The notes: a model not told the origin generated them from the sequence alone. DNA of 64,000 nucleotides from an uncultured Verrucomicrobiota bacterium (GCA_902618175.1 CACMZN010000004.1:1-64000), one strand, 5' to 3'; positions 26,265 through 35,875 are shown, counted from the first letter of the stretch. Numbers and translations are program-made.

Positions 26265-27118
26265 GGTCCTCTTATTGCCAAGACCTTTTTTGGGTTGAAT
26301 GGCTCATCTAATACACCCAATTGTTTACAAGGTGTCTGTTGGCAACGTATTAATAACTTTCTAAACCACTTACACCTGGTTGAACCGAAAAATTGAAGGA
26401 TCAATCCTATGGTTATTGAAAAAAAATGCCTTCGAGTCTACTAGACACTGAGTGACATGGGAAAAAAGGAGCAGTTGAATGCACACTTGAGTAAAGGAAG
26501 TGGTTGGATGTTCCTTGATGGTGGAGCGTAGGTACATTGCCACTAGGCTCATAAATCGAATGTCGATCGATAAATCCGAAGATGTTCACCATGAAAAATC
26601 TAAATATCATGACGAGGAAATCCAGTGAATAAGGCATTTAAAGTTCAAGAAACCTTTCAATTAACAAAGGATACCCATTCATAATTTAGGATAAAAGAAT
26701 CGAAATGTAACTCTTTCAAAATCAATAAATATAAGATAATAAACTTTGCAAAAATATTATATAAATTATTAAAAATATAGATTTTAAATTTAATTGTAAA
26801 ATAAAAATATTTGCTTTTTTAATTTTTTTCTACTCGGTCATTACATCAACTCCATTTGTTGAAAAGTGCATTAACCTCTTCTTCGCATGGTTGCGGAAAT
26901 TTTTTTTGATTCTGAAAATGGGTCCAGGCTCAATAAAATCAAGACTTGTTGGGGTCGTTGCGGTTCAGTTGATGTAGTTGCATTGCATTATAAGAGCGGT
27001 AGCAGACGAATTAATCACTTCAATTTTTTAAATCGAAAACTGTAAAAGATATGAACAACTTATTTCAGATAGCCAAAAATTGAATAAAATTCTCATTCTT
27101 TGAATTTAGATAAGTCTT

Positions 27119-27134
27119 TGGCGCATTTATTGCA
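27119..27134 (+). promoter_or_regulatory. Sigma-54 (RpoN) promoter for fmdA
   Basis: TGGCGC, 5 bases, TTGCA matches the -24/-12 consensus TGGCAC-N5-TTGCA at all but one base, with exact GG-to-GC spacing. It would start transcription near 27145, about 53 bases before the fmdA ATG. Formamidase and amidase genes are often nitrogen-regulated through NtrC and sigma-54. No clear enhancer-binding site was found. Confidence 0.72.
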
Positions 27135-27197
27135 ATTAGTTTGCATCTAATTTCACTAAAATCATTCATTTAAATATCACATATTATTAATTACATT

Positions 27198-28421
27198 ATG
27201 AATACCCTTATAAAAGTCGACCTAAACGCCAAACCAGAAGAACAAGATATCATGCACAATCGTTGGCATCCTGATATTCCGATGGTTGCGATGGTTAACC
27301 CGGGTGATGAGTTTCGAGTTGAATGCGTAGATTGGACTGGAGGTCAGGTTGCAAATACCAACGATGCATCGGATATAAAGTATGTAGACCTTACCAAGGT
27401 ACACTATCTTAGTGGTCCCATTGGAGTCAGAGGTGCGGAACCTGGCGACCTTCTTGCCGTTGATATTCTTGATGTTGGTATGCTGGAAGATTCTCTGTGG
27501 GGTTTTACTGGTATTTTTGCTAAGGAGAATGGAGGAAGTTTCTTAGTTGATCATTTTCCTGACGCCCGAAAAACTTGCTGGGACTATCACGGCATCAAAA
27601 CTACTTCCAGGCACATTCCCGGTGTCGAATTTGCCGGCATTCGCCACCCCGGATTGATCGGAACACTTCCATCCAAGGAATTGCTCGAAGAGTGGAACAA
27701 GCGCGAGAAGGAACTCTACGACACCAACCCGGAACGGGTGCCTGCTCTTGCTACGCTCCCTTATGCAGACACTGCTCACATGGGACGCATGGCACCTGCT
27801 GATGCAGCGGAAGCGGCCAAGGAGGCGGCTCGAACAGTGCCACCTCGCGAACACGGAGGCAATTGCGACATCAAAGATCTGTCTCGAGGATCTAAGGTTT
27901 ACTTTCCAGTATATGTTAAAGATGGCGGTCTGTCGATGGGCGACTGCCACTTCTCCCAAGGCGATGGGGAGATTACCTTTTGTGGTGGGATTGAAACCGC
28001 GGCTTATGTTGATATTAGGGTAAATTTGATCAAGAATGGCGTCGCTCAATATGGTATCAAAAATCCCATATTCGAACCAAGTCCAAGTGATCCAAATTAT
28101 TCAAACTACATAATTTTTGAAGGAATTTCAGTTGATGAATCAGGCAAGCAACACTACATGGACACTACCATCGCATACCGCCAAGCATGCCTGAATTGCA
28201 TCGAGTATTTGAAGAAATTCGGGTATACTGGTGAGCAAATATATTCACTCTTAAGTTCAGCCCCGATCGAAGGACACGTCAGCGGAGTTGTAGACATACC
28301 AAACGCTTGTGCCACTTTGTTTCTTCCCACTGATATTTTTGATTTCAACATCAAGCCGGAACCAGGAGGACCTAAAATTTCCATACCTAGTGGTACGGAT
28401 GTCGCAAAAGCTTTGTCCTAG
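27198..28421 (+). CDS. fmdA: Formamidase / acetamidase (FmdA)
   Basis: This 407-residue cytoplasmic enzyme hydrolyses formamide (and sometimes acetamide) to ammonia and formate. Family landmarks: HNRWHPDIPMVAMVNPGDEF, LSGPIGVRGAEPGDLLAVDI, GIRHPGLIGTLPS, PPREHGGNCDIKDLSRGSKV and LSMGDCHFSQGDGEI. These include the metal- and active-site-associated Glu, His and Cys segment. Length matches characterised FmdA (about 407). The leader is AT-rich with no visible Shine-Dalgarno sequence. It is followed by fmdB and preceded by a sigma-54 promoter, which together point to nitrogen scavenging. Confidence 0.96.
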   Translation: MNTLIKVDLNAKPEEQDIMHNRWHPDIPMVAMVNPGDEFRVECVDWTGGQVANTNDASDIKYVDLTKVHYLSGPIGVRGAEPGDLLAVDILDVGMLEDSLWGFTGIFAKENGGSFLVDHFPDARKTCWDYHGIKTTSRHIPGVEFAGIRHPGLIGTLPSKELLEEWNKREKELYDTNPERVPALATLPYADTAHMGRMAPADAAEAAKEAARTVPPREHGGNCDIKDLSRGSKVYFPVYVKDGGLSMGDCHFSQGDGEITFCGGIETAAYVDIRVNLIKNGVAQYGIKNPIFEPSPSDPNYSNYIIFEGISVDESGKQHYMDTTIAYRQACLNCIEYLKKFGYTGEQIYSLLSSAPIEGHVSGVVDIPNACATLFLPTDIFDFNIKPEPGGPKISIPSGTDVAKALS

Positions 28422-28477
28422 CCTGCTATTGTTCTTTTTCACCTACTTTTAATTTAGTTGTTTGAATTCTTTTCAAA

Positions 28478-28807
28478 GTGCCAACCTACGACTATCATTG
28501 TGAAAAGGATGGACCATTTGAAGTGTTTCGTTCGATTGATGAGCGTGACGCTCCCGCAATATGTCCAATTTGCGGTATGCTTTGTCAAAGGATTTTGAAA
28601 ATGCCTGCTTTGAAGGCGATTGATTCAAACATGAGCAATGCCATCGAACGCAACGAAAGATCACGGTTTGAACCCAAGGTTTATAATCCATCCAAGGGAT
28701 TGACCGACGAACGAATGACCCCTCCCAGTCATAGAACCAGAAAGCCTAAAAAATCTTATGCCGGTCCCAGGTCATGGGTAATGGAATCTGCTAAGTCTTC
28801 TCTCTGA
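28478..28807 (+). CDS. fmdB: FmdB-family zinc-ribbon protein
   Basis: This 109-residue protein starts with the FmdB signature PTYDYHCEKDGPFEVFRS. It has the CPICG knuckle at about residues 30-34 and then a basic, disordered tail. In the first knuckle the second Cys of the common CxxCG form is replaced (CEKDG). FmdB proteins accompany formamidase and are proposed regulators. It starts with GTG 57 bases after fmdA. A strong terminator follows, so fmdA-fmdB is a closed unit. Confidence 0.9.
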   Translation: MPTYDYHCEKDGPFEVFRSIDERDAPAICPICGMLCQRILKMPALKAIDSNMSNAIERNERSRFEPKVYNPSKGLTDERMTPPSHRTRKPKKSYAGPRSWVMESAKSSL

Positions 28808-28897
28808 TGTTGGCTCATGAATGTGTTCTAATTAGTTCACCTTTTAAATCTTTTTGATTGATAATTTTACTTATCGTAAAAGTAGTAGTGTAGAATC

Positions 28898-28931
28898 GGC
28901 TTTAGGGTTCATCACCCTAAAGCCTTTTTTT
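28898..28931 (+). terminator. Rho-independent terminator after fmdB
   Basis: GGCTTTAGGGT, a 5-base loop, then ACCCTAAAGCC form a perfect 11-bp stem followed by seven T. This is the strongest terminator in the window and closes the fmdA-fmdB transcript. Confidence 0.95.
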
Positions 28932-29360
28932 GGCATGTAATAGAAAGTCTTCATAGTCACCTGATCTTTAAATAATTTGAAAAGATTCAATGTATTTTGA
29001 ACAAGTTAGGCAAAGGCAAGCATGGTGCCACCAGTTCCGTTTTAATGAATAAAGAAAAGATTTTGTTCAGTCTTGGATTGCGAAAATGATTTGATCGTAT
29101 TTTATGATCAATCTGATCTAGCAATTTTTATTAGTTTGATTAATAGAATAAATTGGAAGATGTCAAAATACTAAACAAATATCATTTTATCCATCCAAAA
29201 TCCTATCAACAAACGCCTCCTGCCTGAATTCATTCTTATTCCCACCAGAACACTTTTAAATACATCATTATATGCTATTGTGTAGAAGGGGTTTTAGCTC
29301 TCAAATTTGAGATTTGCCAAAATGCTGAACCTTTGAAAAGGTATAGGTCGTATCATTTTT

Positions 29361-29433
<73 letters not shown>

Positions 29434-29717
29434 CTCTTTTTTCTCTAGAGTTTTCCTTTTTTTCGTTACAGGGGAATCTTTGATCGTAGAAGGGAAGCCG
29501 CCAAAATCTTGCTTCATTATAAATTAATTACTAACTACATACCTTTAGGAAAGATTTTTTTGGTTCTTCCTATTCTGTTGTTGTAATCACTTTTTTTCTT
29601 ATATGACAGAGAATGTCCGATTCTTTGTGTTGCTTAGTCCCGAAACCAACAATCAGCCTTTTAAATCTGTTCTAAGTATGCATTTACTTTAATACAGCCG
29701 AATTCTTTTTTTGACAG

Positions 29718-30671
29718 ATGAACTATTGGCTGAAAGGTATTCGAGCTTGGCTTCCAGTTGTATTTTCTCTGAGTTTATTGGTTTTGGGAATTTTGAAGTT
29801 TGATGTGCTTGGAGATCTTTTGAAGAAGAAAGAATACTCTGAGGACGTCACATCTTCATTGAGCGGTGAGACCCATTCTAAGTCTTCCAAAACAAATCCA
29901 TCCGAATCAATGAATTCGAGGAAAGAATACGAATCCGTGGCTAAAAGCAAATTTCAACTAAGAGGTGTGGGAGAAAATCTTCTATATTTCATGCCAAATG
30001 AAAAAAAGCCATACGACGGTTGGTTGAAGGAACAATCCGAGGATGGAATCCTTGAAGTGTGGAAAGTTAAGAATGGGTCAAAACACGGCGAATATTCGAC
30101 CTGGTACGAAAACGGTCAGAAATGCTACGAAGTTTATTATGAATTTGGAAAAAAAGAGGGTAAGTGGAAAAAATGGCATCAGAATGGACAACTGGCTCTA
30201 TTGGGATTTTACCTGTCTGATAGACTTGAAGGTCAACTTTTAACTTGGTACGCAGATGGAAAAATGAATTTGAAGTCAAATTATGAGAAGGGATTATTGC
30301 ATGGCGATTTTTCCCATTGGTACGCTAATAAAAAAATAAAGGAAATTGGAAATTACGAAAGGGGAAAGAGGTCGGGCGACTTTACCGAGTGGGATACAAA
30401 GGGATGCAAGATCTTGCAATGCGAATATTTCGAAGATTTATTAGATGGAAATTATTCGGTTTGGTTTGAGAATGGAAAAATCAAACATCAAAATTCTTAT
30501 TCCAGAGGTTCAAAAGAGGGAGTTTATGAGGGTTGGTATGACAACGGAGAGAAAAGTTATGAGGGGAACTACAGAATGGGAGAAAAAGACGGCGTTTGGA
30601 TTTTTTTTAATGAAGATGGTACAGTTTTGCATCGAAAATCATATCTTCAAGGTCGAGAGGTTGGAAATTAG
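29718..30671 (+). CDS. YwqK/MORN-type repeat protein with N-terminal membrane anchor
   Basis: This 317-residue protein has one N-terminal hydrophobic segment (about residues 10-28), then a Ser-rich linker. From about residue 95 there are at least eight tandem units of the MORN-like YwqK type (GEYSTWYENGQKCYE, GKWKKWHQNGQLALL, GDFSHWYANKKIKEI, GVYEGWYDNGEKSYE). Such domains are annotated as antitoxin-like, but in PVC bacteria most are free-standing surface or envelope repeat proteins. There is no toxin-like gene next to it. It is probably anchored facing the periplasm. Its neighbour is a smaller protein of the same type. Confidence 0.82.
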   Translation: MNYWLKGIRAWLPVVFSLSLLVLGILKFDVLGDLLKKKEYSEDVTSSLSGETHSKSSKTNPSESMNSRKEYESVAKSKFQLRGVGENLLYFMPNEKKPYDGWLKEQSEDGILEVWKVKNGSKHGEYSTWYENGQKCYEVYYEFGKKEGKWKKWHQNGQLALLGFYLSDRLEGQLLTWYADGKMNLKSNYEKGLLHGDFSHWYANKKIKEIGNYERGKRSGDFTEWDTKGCKILQCEYFEDLLDGNYSVWFENGKIKHQNSYSRGSKEGVYEGWYDNGEKSYEGNYRMGEKDGVWIFFNEDGTVLHRKSYLQGREVGN

Positions 30672-30732
30672 GAACTCAGGTGGTTGATTCATGGGCTTGC
30701 CATCATTAATCAATCAGTTATCAGGTTCTGCA

Positions 30733-31230
30733 ATGTATGTGCGATTTTTGCTTACATGCTGCCTTCTCTGCTTATTTGCTTGTTTTGAAGAAGACGAAGA
30801 AAAGGAAAACATGACTAGAAAGCAGTCATCCTTGGAAAGAAACGAAATAATAAAAGAAAATAATCTGGAGATCGAAGCCTTGAAGTGGGAAAATACAAGA
30901 TTGGCTCTCAAACTGAGAACAGTAAAAGGCGAAAACATCGTGAAGCATAATGTGACTGGATTATTTCATTTTGACGTAGAAAGAGCTCCTTTTACCGGTT
31001 TAGCCATAGAAACCTTTGAGGATGGAAATCCAAAAGCAGAGATTTCATTTCTCAAAGGTTACAAGGATGGCATGCAACGTTATTGGTACCCAGGAGGAAG
31101 CCTCAAGGAAGAAAGTCAATGGTTTGACGGCATGCTCAACGGCCTAGTCCGATATTGGGATCAAAATGGAAGACTAATCAAGATTCTTCGATACAAGAAC
31201 GGAAATCTGATTGAGGTTATTCGAGAATAA
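30733..31230 (+). CDS. Small lipoprotein with YwqK/MORN-type repeats
   Basis: This protein of about 165 residues has a lipobox-type signal (LLCLFAC). I therefore start at the ATG at 30733, which has AGG about 8 bases upstream, rather than the upstream ATG at 30691. A charged coiled-coil-like stretch (ERNEIIKENNLEIEALKWEN) follows. Then come two to three YwqK units (GNPKAEISFLKGYKDGMQRY, GSLKEESQWFDGMLNGLVRY). It is a shorter paralog of the preceding gene and is probably co-transcribed with it. Function unknown. Confidence 0.75.
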   Translation: MYVRFLLTCCLLCLFACFEEDEEKENMTRKQSSLERNEIIKENNLEIEALKWENTRLALKLRTVKGENIVKHNVTGLFHFDVERAPFTGLAIETFEDGNPKAEISFLKGYKDGMQRYWYPGGSLKEESQWFDGMLNGLVRYWDQNGRLIKILRYKNGNLIEVIRE

Positions 31231-31245
31231 ATATCCGATATGGAA

Positions 31246-32193
31246 TCAGTTGAAATTTAAACCATAGATTTGCGTAATTTCTCCCAACCAAGTTGGTTTT
31301 TCGCAGAACTTGGGCCCTTGTTGAGTAGATAGAACTTCCTTGAGGAGAATCTGATAAGCTTTCAAAGGATTTCCAAAAGAAAAAGTCAATAACAGGTCAG
31401 TTCTTTGATTGGGTTTAAAGTATTCATCATAGTTTTTGATTTCTATGACTCCTCCTCCTCCCTTTTGGTCAGGACAAAAATAAAATAACCTATCGGGACT
31501 TTCTTGGCCAAGCCTTACCAGAAGATCACTCTCGCCCTTACCATTGCCGAGAATTCCAGAATCATATTTTTTTTCTGAATCTTCAGAAGCATGGCCAATC
31601 ATCAACGCTTTGGAATATGTTTTTTCATCAAGTTTGAAGCGATAAGTCAAACCTCGATCGAGGTGCATGGTTTTTGCATTCGATGAATTCTCATCAAGAT
31701 CCAAATCACTTTTGAATTGAAAACGTCCATCTTCCCAAGTCACTGGGACAAGAACTTCTATGGCAAGGAGCTTTACTGTCTTCCACTGGATTCCAAATTC
31801 GTCGGCCGTTCGTAGTATAGGAAGAAATGAGTCTTCACGAACCTTATCAGGTGAGTATCTAGAGAGGTGTCTCCACTGTTGACGCCAATTGTGTTTGAAT
31901 GCAATTTCCCACTTGGACTGGACTGTAATTGCACTTTCTGGAAAAGGTTGACGGTGAAGCGAGATGAGTTCTTGGCGAAGGGATTGGTTTCTAATTCTGT
32001 ATAGAAACGATTTGAATTCGGCTTCATCCAAAGAAAAAATCGACTGTTCATGAAACATTTTGAAGTCGTTGTAACGCAGAGAATCGAAGACCTTTCTAGC
32101 CAGAGTTTCTTTGGGATGCACTTGAGAAAAAGACTTTGTATGGAAACAAAGAACAATAGCTGAAATGAATAATTCCTTGGCGCAAACTCTCAT
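31246..32193 (-). CDS. Secreted protein of unknown function
   Basis: This 315-residue protein has a likely signal peptide (ELFISAIVLCFHTKSFS). The remainder is a mixed alpha/beta soluble protein rich in Arg and aromatic residues (FKHNWRQQWRHLSRYSPDKV). I do not recognise a family. It diverges from the LysR gene across 136 bases, so that regulator may control it. It converges on the YwqK lipoprotein gene with a 15-base gap. Confidence 0.62.
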   Translation of the reverse strand: MRVCAKELFISAIVLCFHTKSFSQVHPKETLARKVFDSLRYNDFKMFHEQSIFSLDEAEFKSFLYRIRNQSLRQELISLHRQPFPESAITVQSKWEIAFKHNWRQQWRHLSRYSPDKVREDSFLPILRTADEFGIQWKTVKLLAIEVLVPVTWEDGRFQFKSDLDLDENSSNAKTMHLDRGLTYRFKLDEKTYSKALMIGHASEDSEKKYDSGILGNGKGESDLLVRLGQESPDRLFYFCPDQKGGGGVIEIKNYDEYFKPNQRTDLLLTFSFGNPLKAYQILLKEVLSTQQGPKFCEKPTWLGEITQIYGLNFN

Positions 32194-32329
32194 GCCTTAA
32201 CCATGAGATCTTTCTCATCCAACGACAAGCGAGAACCAATTGAAAGAATCGATTTTTGAGCTGAAAAAAAACTTTTGCCAATTTCAAGGATGCATTGACT
32301 TTGGATCGTTAAATGCAAACTCATTGTAG

Positions 32330-33256
32330 ATGAAAAGAATCCGCCCATTCGACACTCGTCAGCTTCAAGCCTTTGACCTGCTCTGCGCCACTGGAAGTTT
32401 CACGGAAACTGCAAAGCGGCTTTTTCTGACTCAATCCGCGGTGAGTCACTCCATGAAGTCTCTGGAGGAAGAGGTTGGATGCCAGCTTTTGCGTCGACAG
32501 GGTAAGAAGGTTTGTCTCACAGAAGCGGGTGATCGCCTTTTGCGGTTCACTCGACCTTTCATGATTGAAATGGATGCGGTAAAAGAGGAGTTGATGGGAT
32601 TCGAAAAATTTGGAGCCGGAAGAATTCGCCTAGGTGCCAGTCAGCAAGCCTGTCGTTTCTTTCTGCCACCTATGATTGCTCAATTTAAAATGGAATTTCC
32701 AAAATGCAGATTTGAGGTGAAGGGAGAGGACACTCCCAGATGTTTGGAAATGCTTGCCTTTGGCGAAATTGATCTGGCGATTACCTTGGAACCGGTAAAA
32801 ATATCAGAAATTGATTTCGTTCCCTGCTTCAGAGACGAGCTTCGCATGGTAACACCTCCTGATCATGTTTGGGCGAAAACAGGAAGAATTGATTGGAATA
32901 ATGTGATTTCCGAAAATTTTATTCTCTACAATAAAGAAAGTTATACTTTTCGTATATTGGATGAGTACTTGAACGAAAAAGGTATAAAGCTTTCTTCCTC
33001 TATGGAAATAAGTAATCCGGAAGCAGCCAAGGAATTGATTAAGGTTGGTATGGGAATTGGAGTTATGGCCAACTGGGCAGTGGAAAAGGAGGTCTTTGAT
33101 GGAACCCTGAAAAGTCTTCCATTGGGAAGAAAAAAGCTTCATCGTACATGGGGGATTTCCGTACGCAAAGGGAGAAAATTAAACAAGGCAGAGAGAATAT
33201 TTATGAAGATAGGGGAAGAGTCCGGTTGTCATTGGATGGTCAATCGGTCACTTTGA
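32330..33256 (+). CDS. LysR-family transcriptional regulator
   Basis: This 308-residue protein has an N-terminal winged helix-turn-helix (FDLLCATGSFTETAKRLFLT, then QSAVSHSMKSLEEEVG) and a periplasmic-binding-like effector domain from about residue 90 (GRIRLGASQQACRFFLPPMI). These are standard LysR features. It is divergent from the unknown secreted protein gene, a usual arrangement for a LysR target. The effector cannot be predicted. Confidence 0.95.
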   Translation: MKRIRPFDTRQLQAFDLLCATGSFTETAKRLFLTQSAVSHSMKSLEEEVGCQLLRRQGKKVCLTEAGDRLLRFTRPFMIEMDAVKEELMGFEKFGAGRIRLGASQQACRFFLPPMIAQFKMEFPKCRFEVKGEDTPRCLEMLAFGEIDLAITLEPVKISEIDFVPCFRDELRMVTPPDHVWAKTGRIDWNNVISENFILYNKESYTFRILDEYLNEKGIKLSSSMEISNPEAAKELIKVGMGIGVMANWAVEKEVFDGTLKSLPLGRKKLHRTWGISVRKGRKLNKAERIFMKIGEESGCHWMVNRSL

Positions 33257-33328
33257 TCGCATTGATTTCAAATCATGCGTGTCTCGTAAGCTTCTTGCAA
33301 AAGTTTAAAAAAAAAGTCAAAGAAAGGG

Positions 33329-33865
33329 ATGACTGCTAGGTTTGCTTTCGTTTCTTTTTTCTACATTTCAAGCCTTTTCCCAGGTCTCGAATCTCAGGAA
33401 AGAAAAATAAATGGAGATGAGCGAAAATTCAAACTTTCTCCAGTCAACGAGGTGAAAACCCTCCTCGCACCTACTCTTGACAGTGGAAGGCTTGGAGTCG
33501 ATCTGCTGATTGATGGAAAACTGCCAAAAGACGGATGGCGCTCGACTTGGACTGCATGGCTGAAGAAAAACCCTACCTTGATTTTTAATCTTGGAAACGA
33601 AAAGAGAATTGGAATTATAAGAATCTACTTTCAACCCTGGGATCGGTCAGATGAGTTGTCGGAAGTTAAAGTCGAAGTGAGCAGGGATGGGGAGACTTTT
33701 CTGGAATTCAACCAGTATCAAGGGTTTGTTTCTGAAAAAGGCAAGGGAGTTTGGGCTGAAATGGATTTACATGCGGTAAAAGCACAGTACTTTCGGTTGA
33801 CTCCAAAATACCGTGGATGGGGCAATTTATGGGGTGAGGTTGAATTTTGGGAGATAACAAACTGA
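33329..33865 (+). CDS. Secreted discoidin (F5/8 type C)-like domain protein
   Basis: This 178-residue protein has a signal peptide (FAFVSFFYISSLFPGLES) and one F5/8 type C/discoidin-like domain at about residues 45-175. Landmarks are LLIDGKLPKDGWRSTWTAW, LIFNLGNEKRIGIIRIYFQP, LSEVKVEVSRDGETF and QYFRLTPKYRGWG. Such beta-sandwich domains usually bind sugars. It stands alone rather than being attached to an enzyme. It lies downstream of the LysR gene, with 72 bases between them. Confidence 0.8.
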   Translation: MTARFAFVSFFYISSLFPGLESQERKINGDERKFKLSPVNEVKTLLAPTLDSGRLGVDLLIDGKLPKDGWRSTWTAWLKKNPTLIFNLGNEKRIGIIRIYFQPWDRSDELSEVKVEVSRDGETFLEFNQYQGFVSEKGKGVWAEMDLHAVKAQYFRLTPKYRGWGNLWGEVEFWEITN

Positions 33866-34072
33866 ATCAAAAAAATTGCTCTTGTTTAATGAATCCCATG
33901 TGAGCAAGTATGGAAAAAACAAAAAGGATTCGACGAATGTTTAAGTTCTAATAACGAACAAATGAGCTGGGTGGCAAAACTATAAATTGCAGAAGCACGG
34001 ATGTTCTCATCTCTCAACACCCGGGCATCACCTACATCTGCAGTCTTCTCTACGATTTAAGAATTTTCCCAT

Positions 34073-34917
34073 TGGGCGTTAAATCACTTCAATCATTCTG
34101 ATGCAAGAGCGGTGCACAACACCGGAGCACTTTCCAAAAACTTGGGTAGCGAAAATTTCGGTCAATATGTTTGTTCATCCCGTTTGATGAGGCAGGTAAA
34201 ACAAGCCAAACTCATGGGACAAAGTATGCAGGGTCCACTTCGCAAGGTGAAATGCAAAAGGCATTCCTGCAGATTGCTATCAAAAAGTACGAAAGAATGT
34301 CGGTCTTGGCAAGTGAGGCGATTAATCCTTTGCTGAACACTCTTGAACGATCCATTCTGCGGAAAGAATTTGATCGTCTGCGGGCCGACATTTACGAAAT
34401 GCGGCAAGATACTTTTAACGGAAATCAGGTTTTTCGAGGAAAGATTCATGAAGTTATTGAATTCTTTGACTCGTCGGGAAATTTTTCCGGACTTACTTGG
34501 GATATGCCCAAGCAATTAGCAGAGACAGAAAATTCTGCTGACCTTGACAACGAGATATATCTCGGAACGATTAGGTCTTACGCAGGACAAGTAGAAGTGA
34601 AAGGGCAAGTTGGTTCTGCAAACAAGAATGCTTGGTTGGGGGCTAATGACGTTGCCAACGAAGGAGATAGGAGATGGGTAACTAGTACGGAATCTGCGGA
34701 CGGATGAACCCCCGTTGCTGATGGGTACCTTAATTGGGCGAGTAACGAGCCTAACGGAGAAACCAAAGAGAATTATCTTCAAATAAGCAGAGATACCAAA
34801 CAGTGGAATGATTTCCCAGCTGTACAATATGCCATTCCTGAAAACCCAATCTCAGGAAATGGTATTGTAAGCACATATCAACCTGCTGCTTGTGTGCTTG
34901 AGACTGATGAGAGCTAA
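34073..34917 (+). pseudogene. Decayed flagellin-N-like / C-type lectin domain gene
   Basis: Three pieces read as one former protein. In the first frame (about 34073-34183), DARAVHNTGALSKNLGS resembles the start of a flagellin N-domain. After a frameshift near 34180, the second frame gives FDEAGKTSQTHG, KYERMSVLASEAINPLLNTL and RADIYEMRQDTFNGNQVF, the classic flagellin helix and D-T-F-N-G turn. A C-type lectin-like domain follows (NAWLGANDVANEGDRRWV). It is cut by an in-frame TGA at 34705-34707 and continues as YLNWASNEPNGETKENYLQI, then QWNDFP, to TAA at 34915. One frameshift plus one stop indicate a dead gene. No flagellar genes are nearby. Confidence 0.72.
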
Positions 34918-35350
34918 TTAGCGAACTGAAGTCCAGGTCAGATTGCTCTCCCCTCACTTCCTGACTTATAAGGTCAGGATCTTACAGACATACATTTTAG
35001 AGGGTTTAAAAGAGGAAACAATGAAATATCCGCCTATCACTCGCAAGACCAAGCGTATGAGGAAAAGGGAAGCAGATGCCAAATTTTAACTCCATTGATT
35101 TCCCTTGTGAAGGGGCTCCTTAAGTAAGACCATTGAGAGCGGTTCAAAGATTGAATTGAAATCGGGTGCATTGTTGATTGTAATGGCCTACCCAATTCGC
35201 CGAGGAAAACTTTTAGAATCTAGGGAATGTCTGTTATCTTATCACTGACTTTTTTTTGATTTCAGAAAAATTCTAATTTGTCCCGTTTAGTTTTGTATGG
35301 TCCAACTTGCATAGTAGTAAGAGTTCCAGTAGTTTTTTCTCATCGTATCC
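34918..35350. other. Intergenic region, no feature recognised
   Basis: These 433 bases separate the lectin pseudogene from the TPR gene. They contain short, broken reading frames only and a T-run near 35251. They may include the decayed tail of the pseudogene. Confidence 0.5.
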
Positions 35351-35875
35351 ATGGATCAGGATCTTCCATTGCATATTCTCAAACCCGAGAAGCACCTCGA
35401 GCGGGCACAAGGATATTTTGCATTGGAGATGTTTGAGGAGTCAATGCGCGAGCTTCGCGCCTTGCCTGATGAACATCCTTGGTCGAAGGATGGAAGAGCA
35501 CTTCTTGTTGCCATTCATAAGGAAAAATCTGATTGGAAATGCATGAGAGAGGTAGCCAGGGGCTTAAGGTTGGAGTTTCCCTACGATTTGAGTTGGTGGA
35601 TTGCAGATGCTTATGCTACTCGAAGAGATGTGTCCGTTGGAGATGCTCGTAAAATTCTTCTTGATGGATTGATCCTTCATTATGAAAGCTCCATTATTCG
35701 ATATAATTTGGCCTGTTATGCCTGTGTACAGAAAAATTTCGATGAATGCATTGATTTTCTCAAAGAAGCGGTTCGCCGAGATGAAAAATACAAGCTTATG
35801 GCACTTGAAGATAAAGATCTTCGGCCAGTCAAAAAAGCTCTCATGAATATGGGTTGGGGTAGAGTGGTTGTTTGA
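35351..35875 (+). CDS. TPR-like protein
   Basis: This 174-residue cytoplasmic protein is built of helix pairs resembling tetratricopeptide repeats. HLERAQGYFALEMFEESMRE is the first unit, and IIRYNLACYACVQKNFDECI with DFLKEAVRRDEKYKLMALED forms a later unit. TPR proteins act as interaction scaffolds. The stop overlaps the TTG start of the pseudopilin gene, so the two are coupled and may work together in export or assembly. That role is inferred. Confidence 0.8.
   Translation: MDQDLPLHILKPEKHLERAQGYFALEMFEESMRELRALPDEHPWSKDGRALLVAIHKEKSDWKCMREVARGLRLEFPYDLSWWIADAYATRRDVSVGDARKILLDGLILHYESSIIRYNLACYACVQKNFDECIDFLKEAVRRDEKYKLMALEDKDLRPVKKALMNMGWGRVVV

Larger units (their letters stand above)
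26087..27197. other. Long AT-rich intergenic region upstream of fmdA
   Basis: These 1.1 kb hold a decayed tRNA-Thr copy near 26203-26264 and a sigma-54 promoter at 27119-27134. Between them is sequence with short broken reading frames only. From about 26700 the DNA becomes extremely AT-rich. I could not recognise a gene in 26300-26700; it may be decayed coding DNA. Confidence 0.55.

Noticed and set aside
26413-26637. Minus-strand 74-residue reading frame in the pre-fmdA gap
   Set aside because: No recognisable domain, no ribosome-binding site, and it lies in sequence that looks decayed.
27222-28049. Long antisense reading frames inside fmdA
   Set aside because: They mirror the codon pattern of a confidently identified gene and show no family features.
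28850-28890. CRISPR-like or tandem repeats near the fmdB terminator
   Set aside because: Only a single small hairpin and the terminator are present; no spaced repeats.
29718-31230. A toxin-antitoxin pair
   Set aside because: Both genes are YwqK-type repeat proteins with export signals; neither resembles a toxin.
34705-34707. TGA as a recoded (readthrough) codon in the lectin gene
   Set aside because: A frameshift further upstream in the same gene makes simple decay the better explanation.
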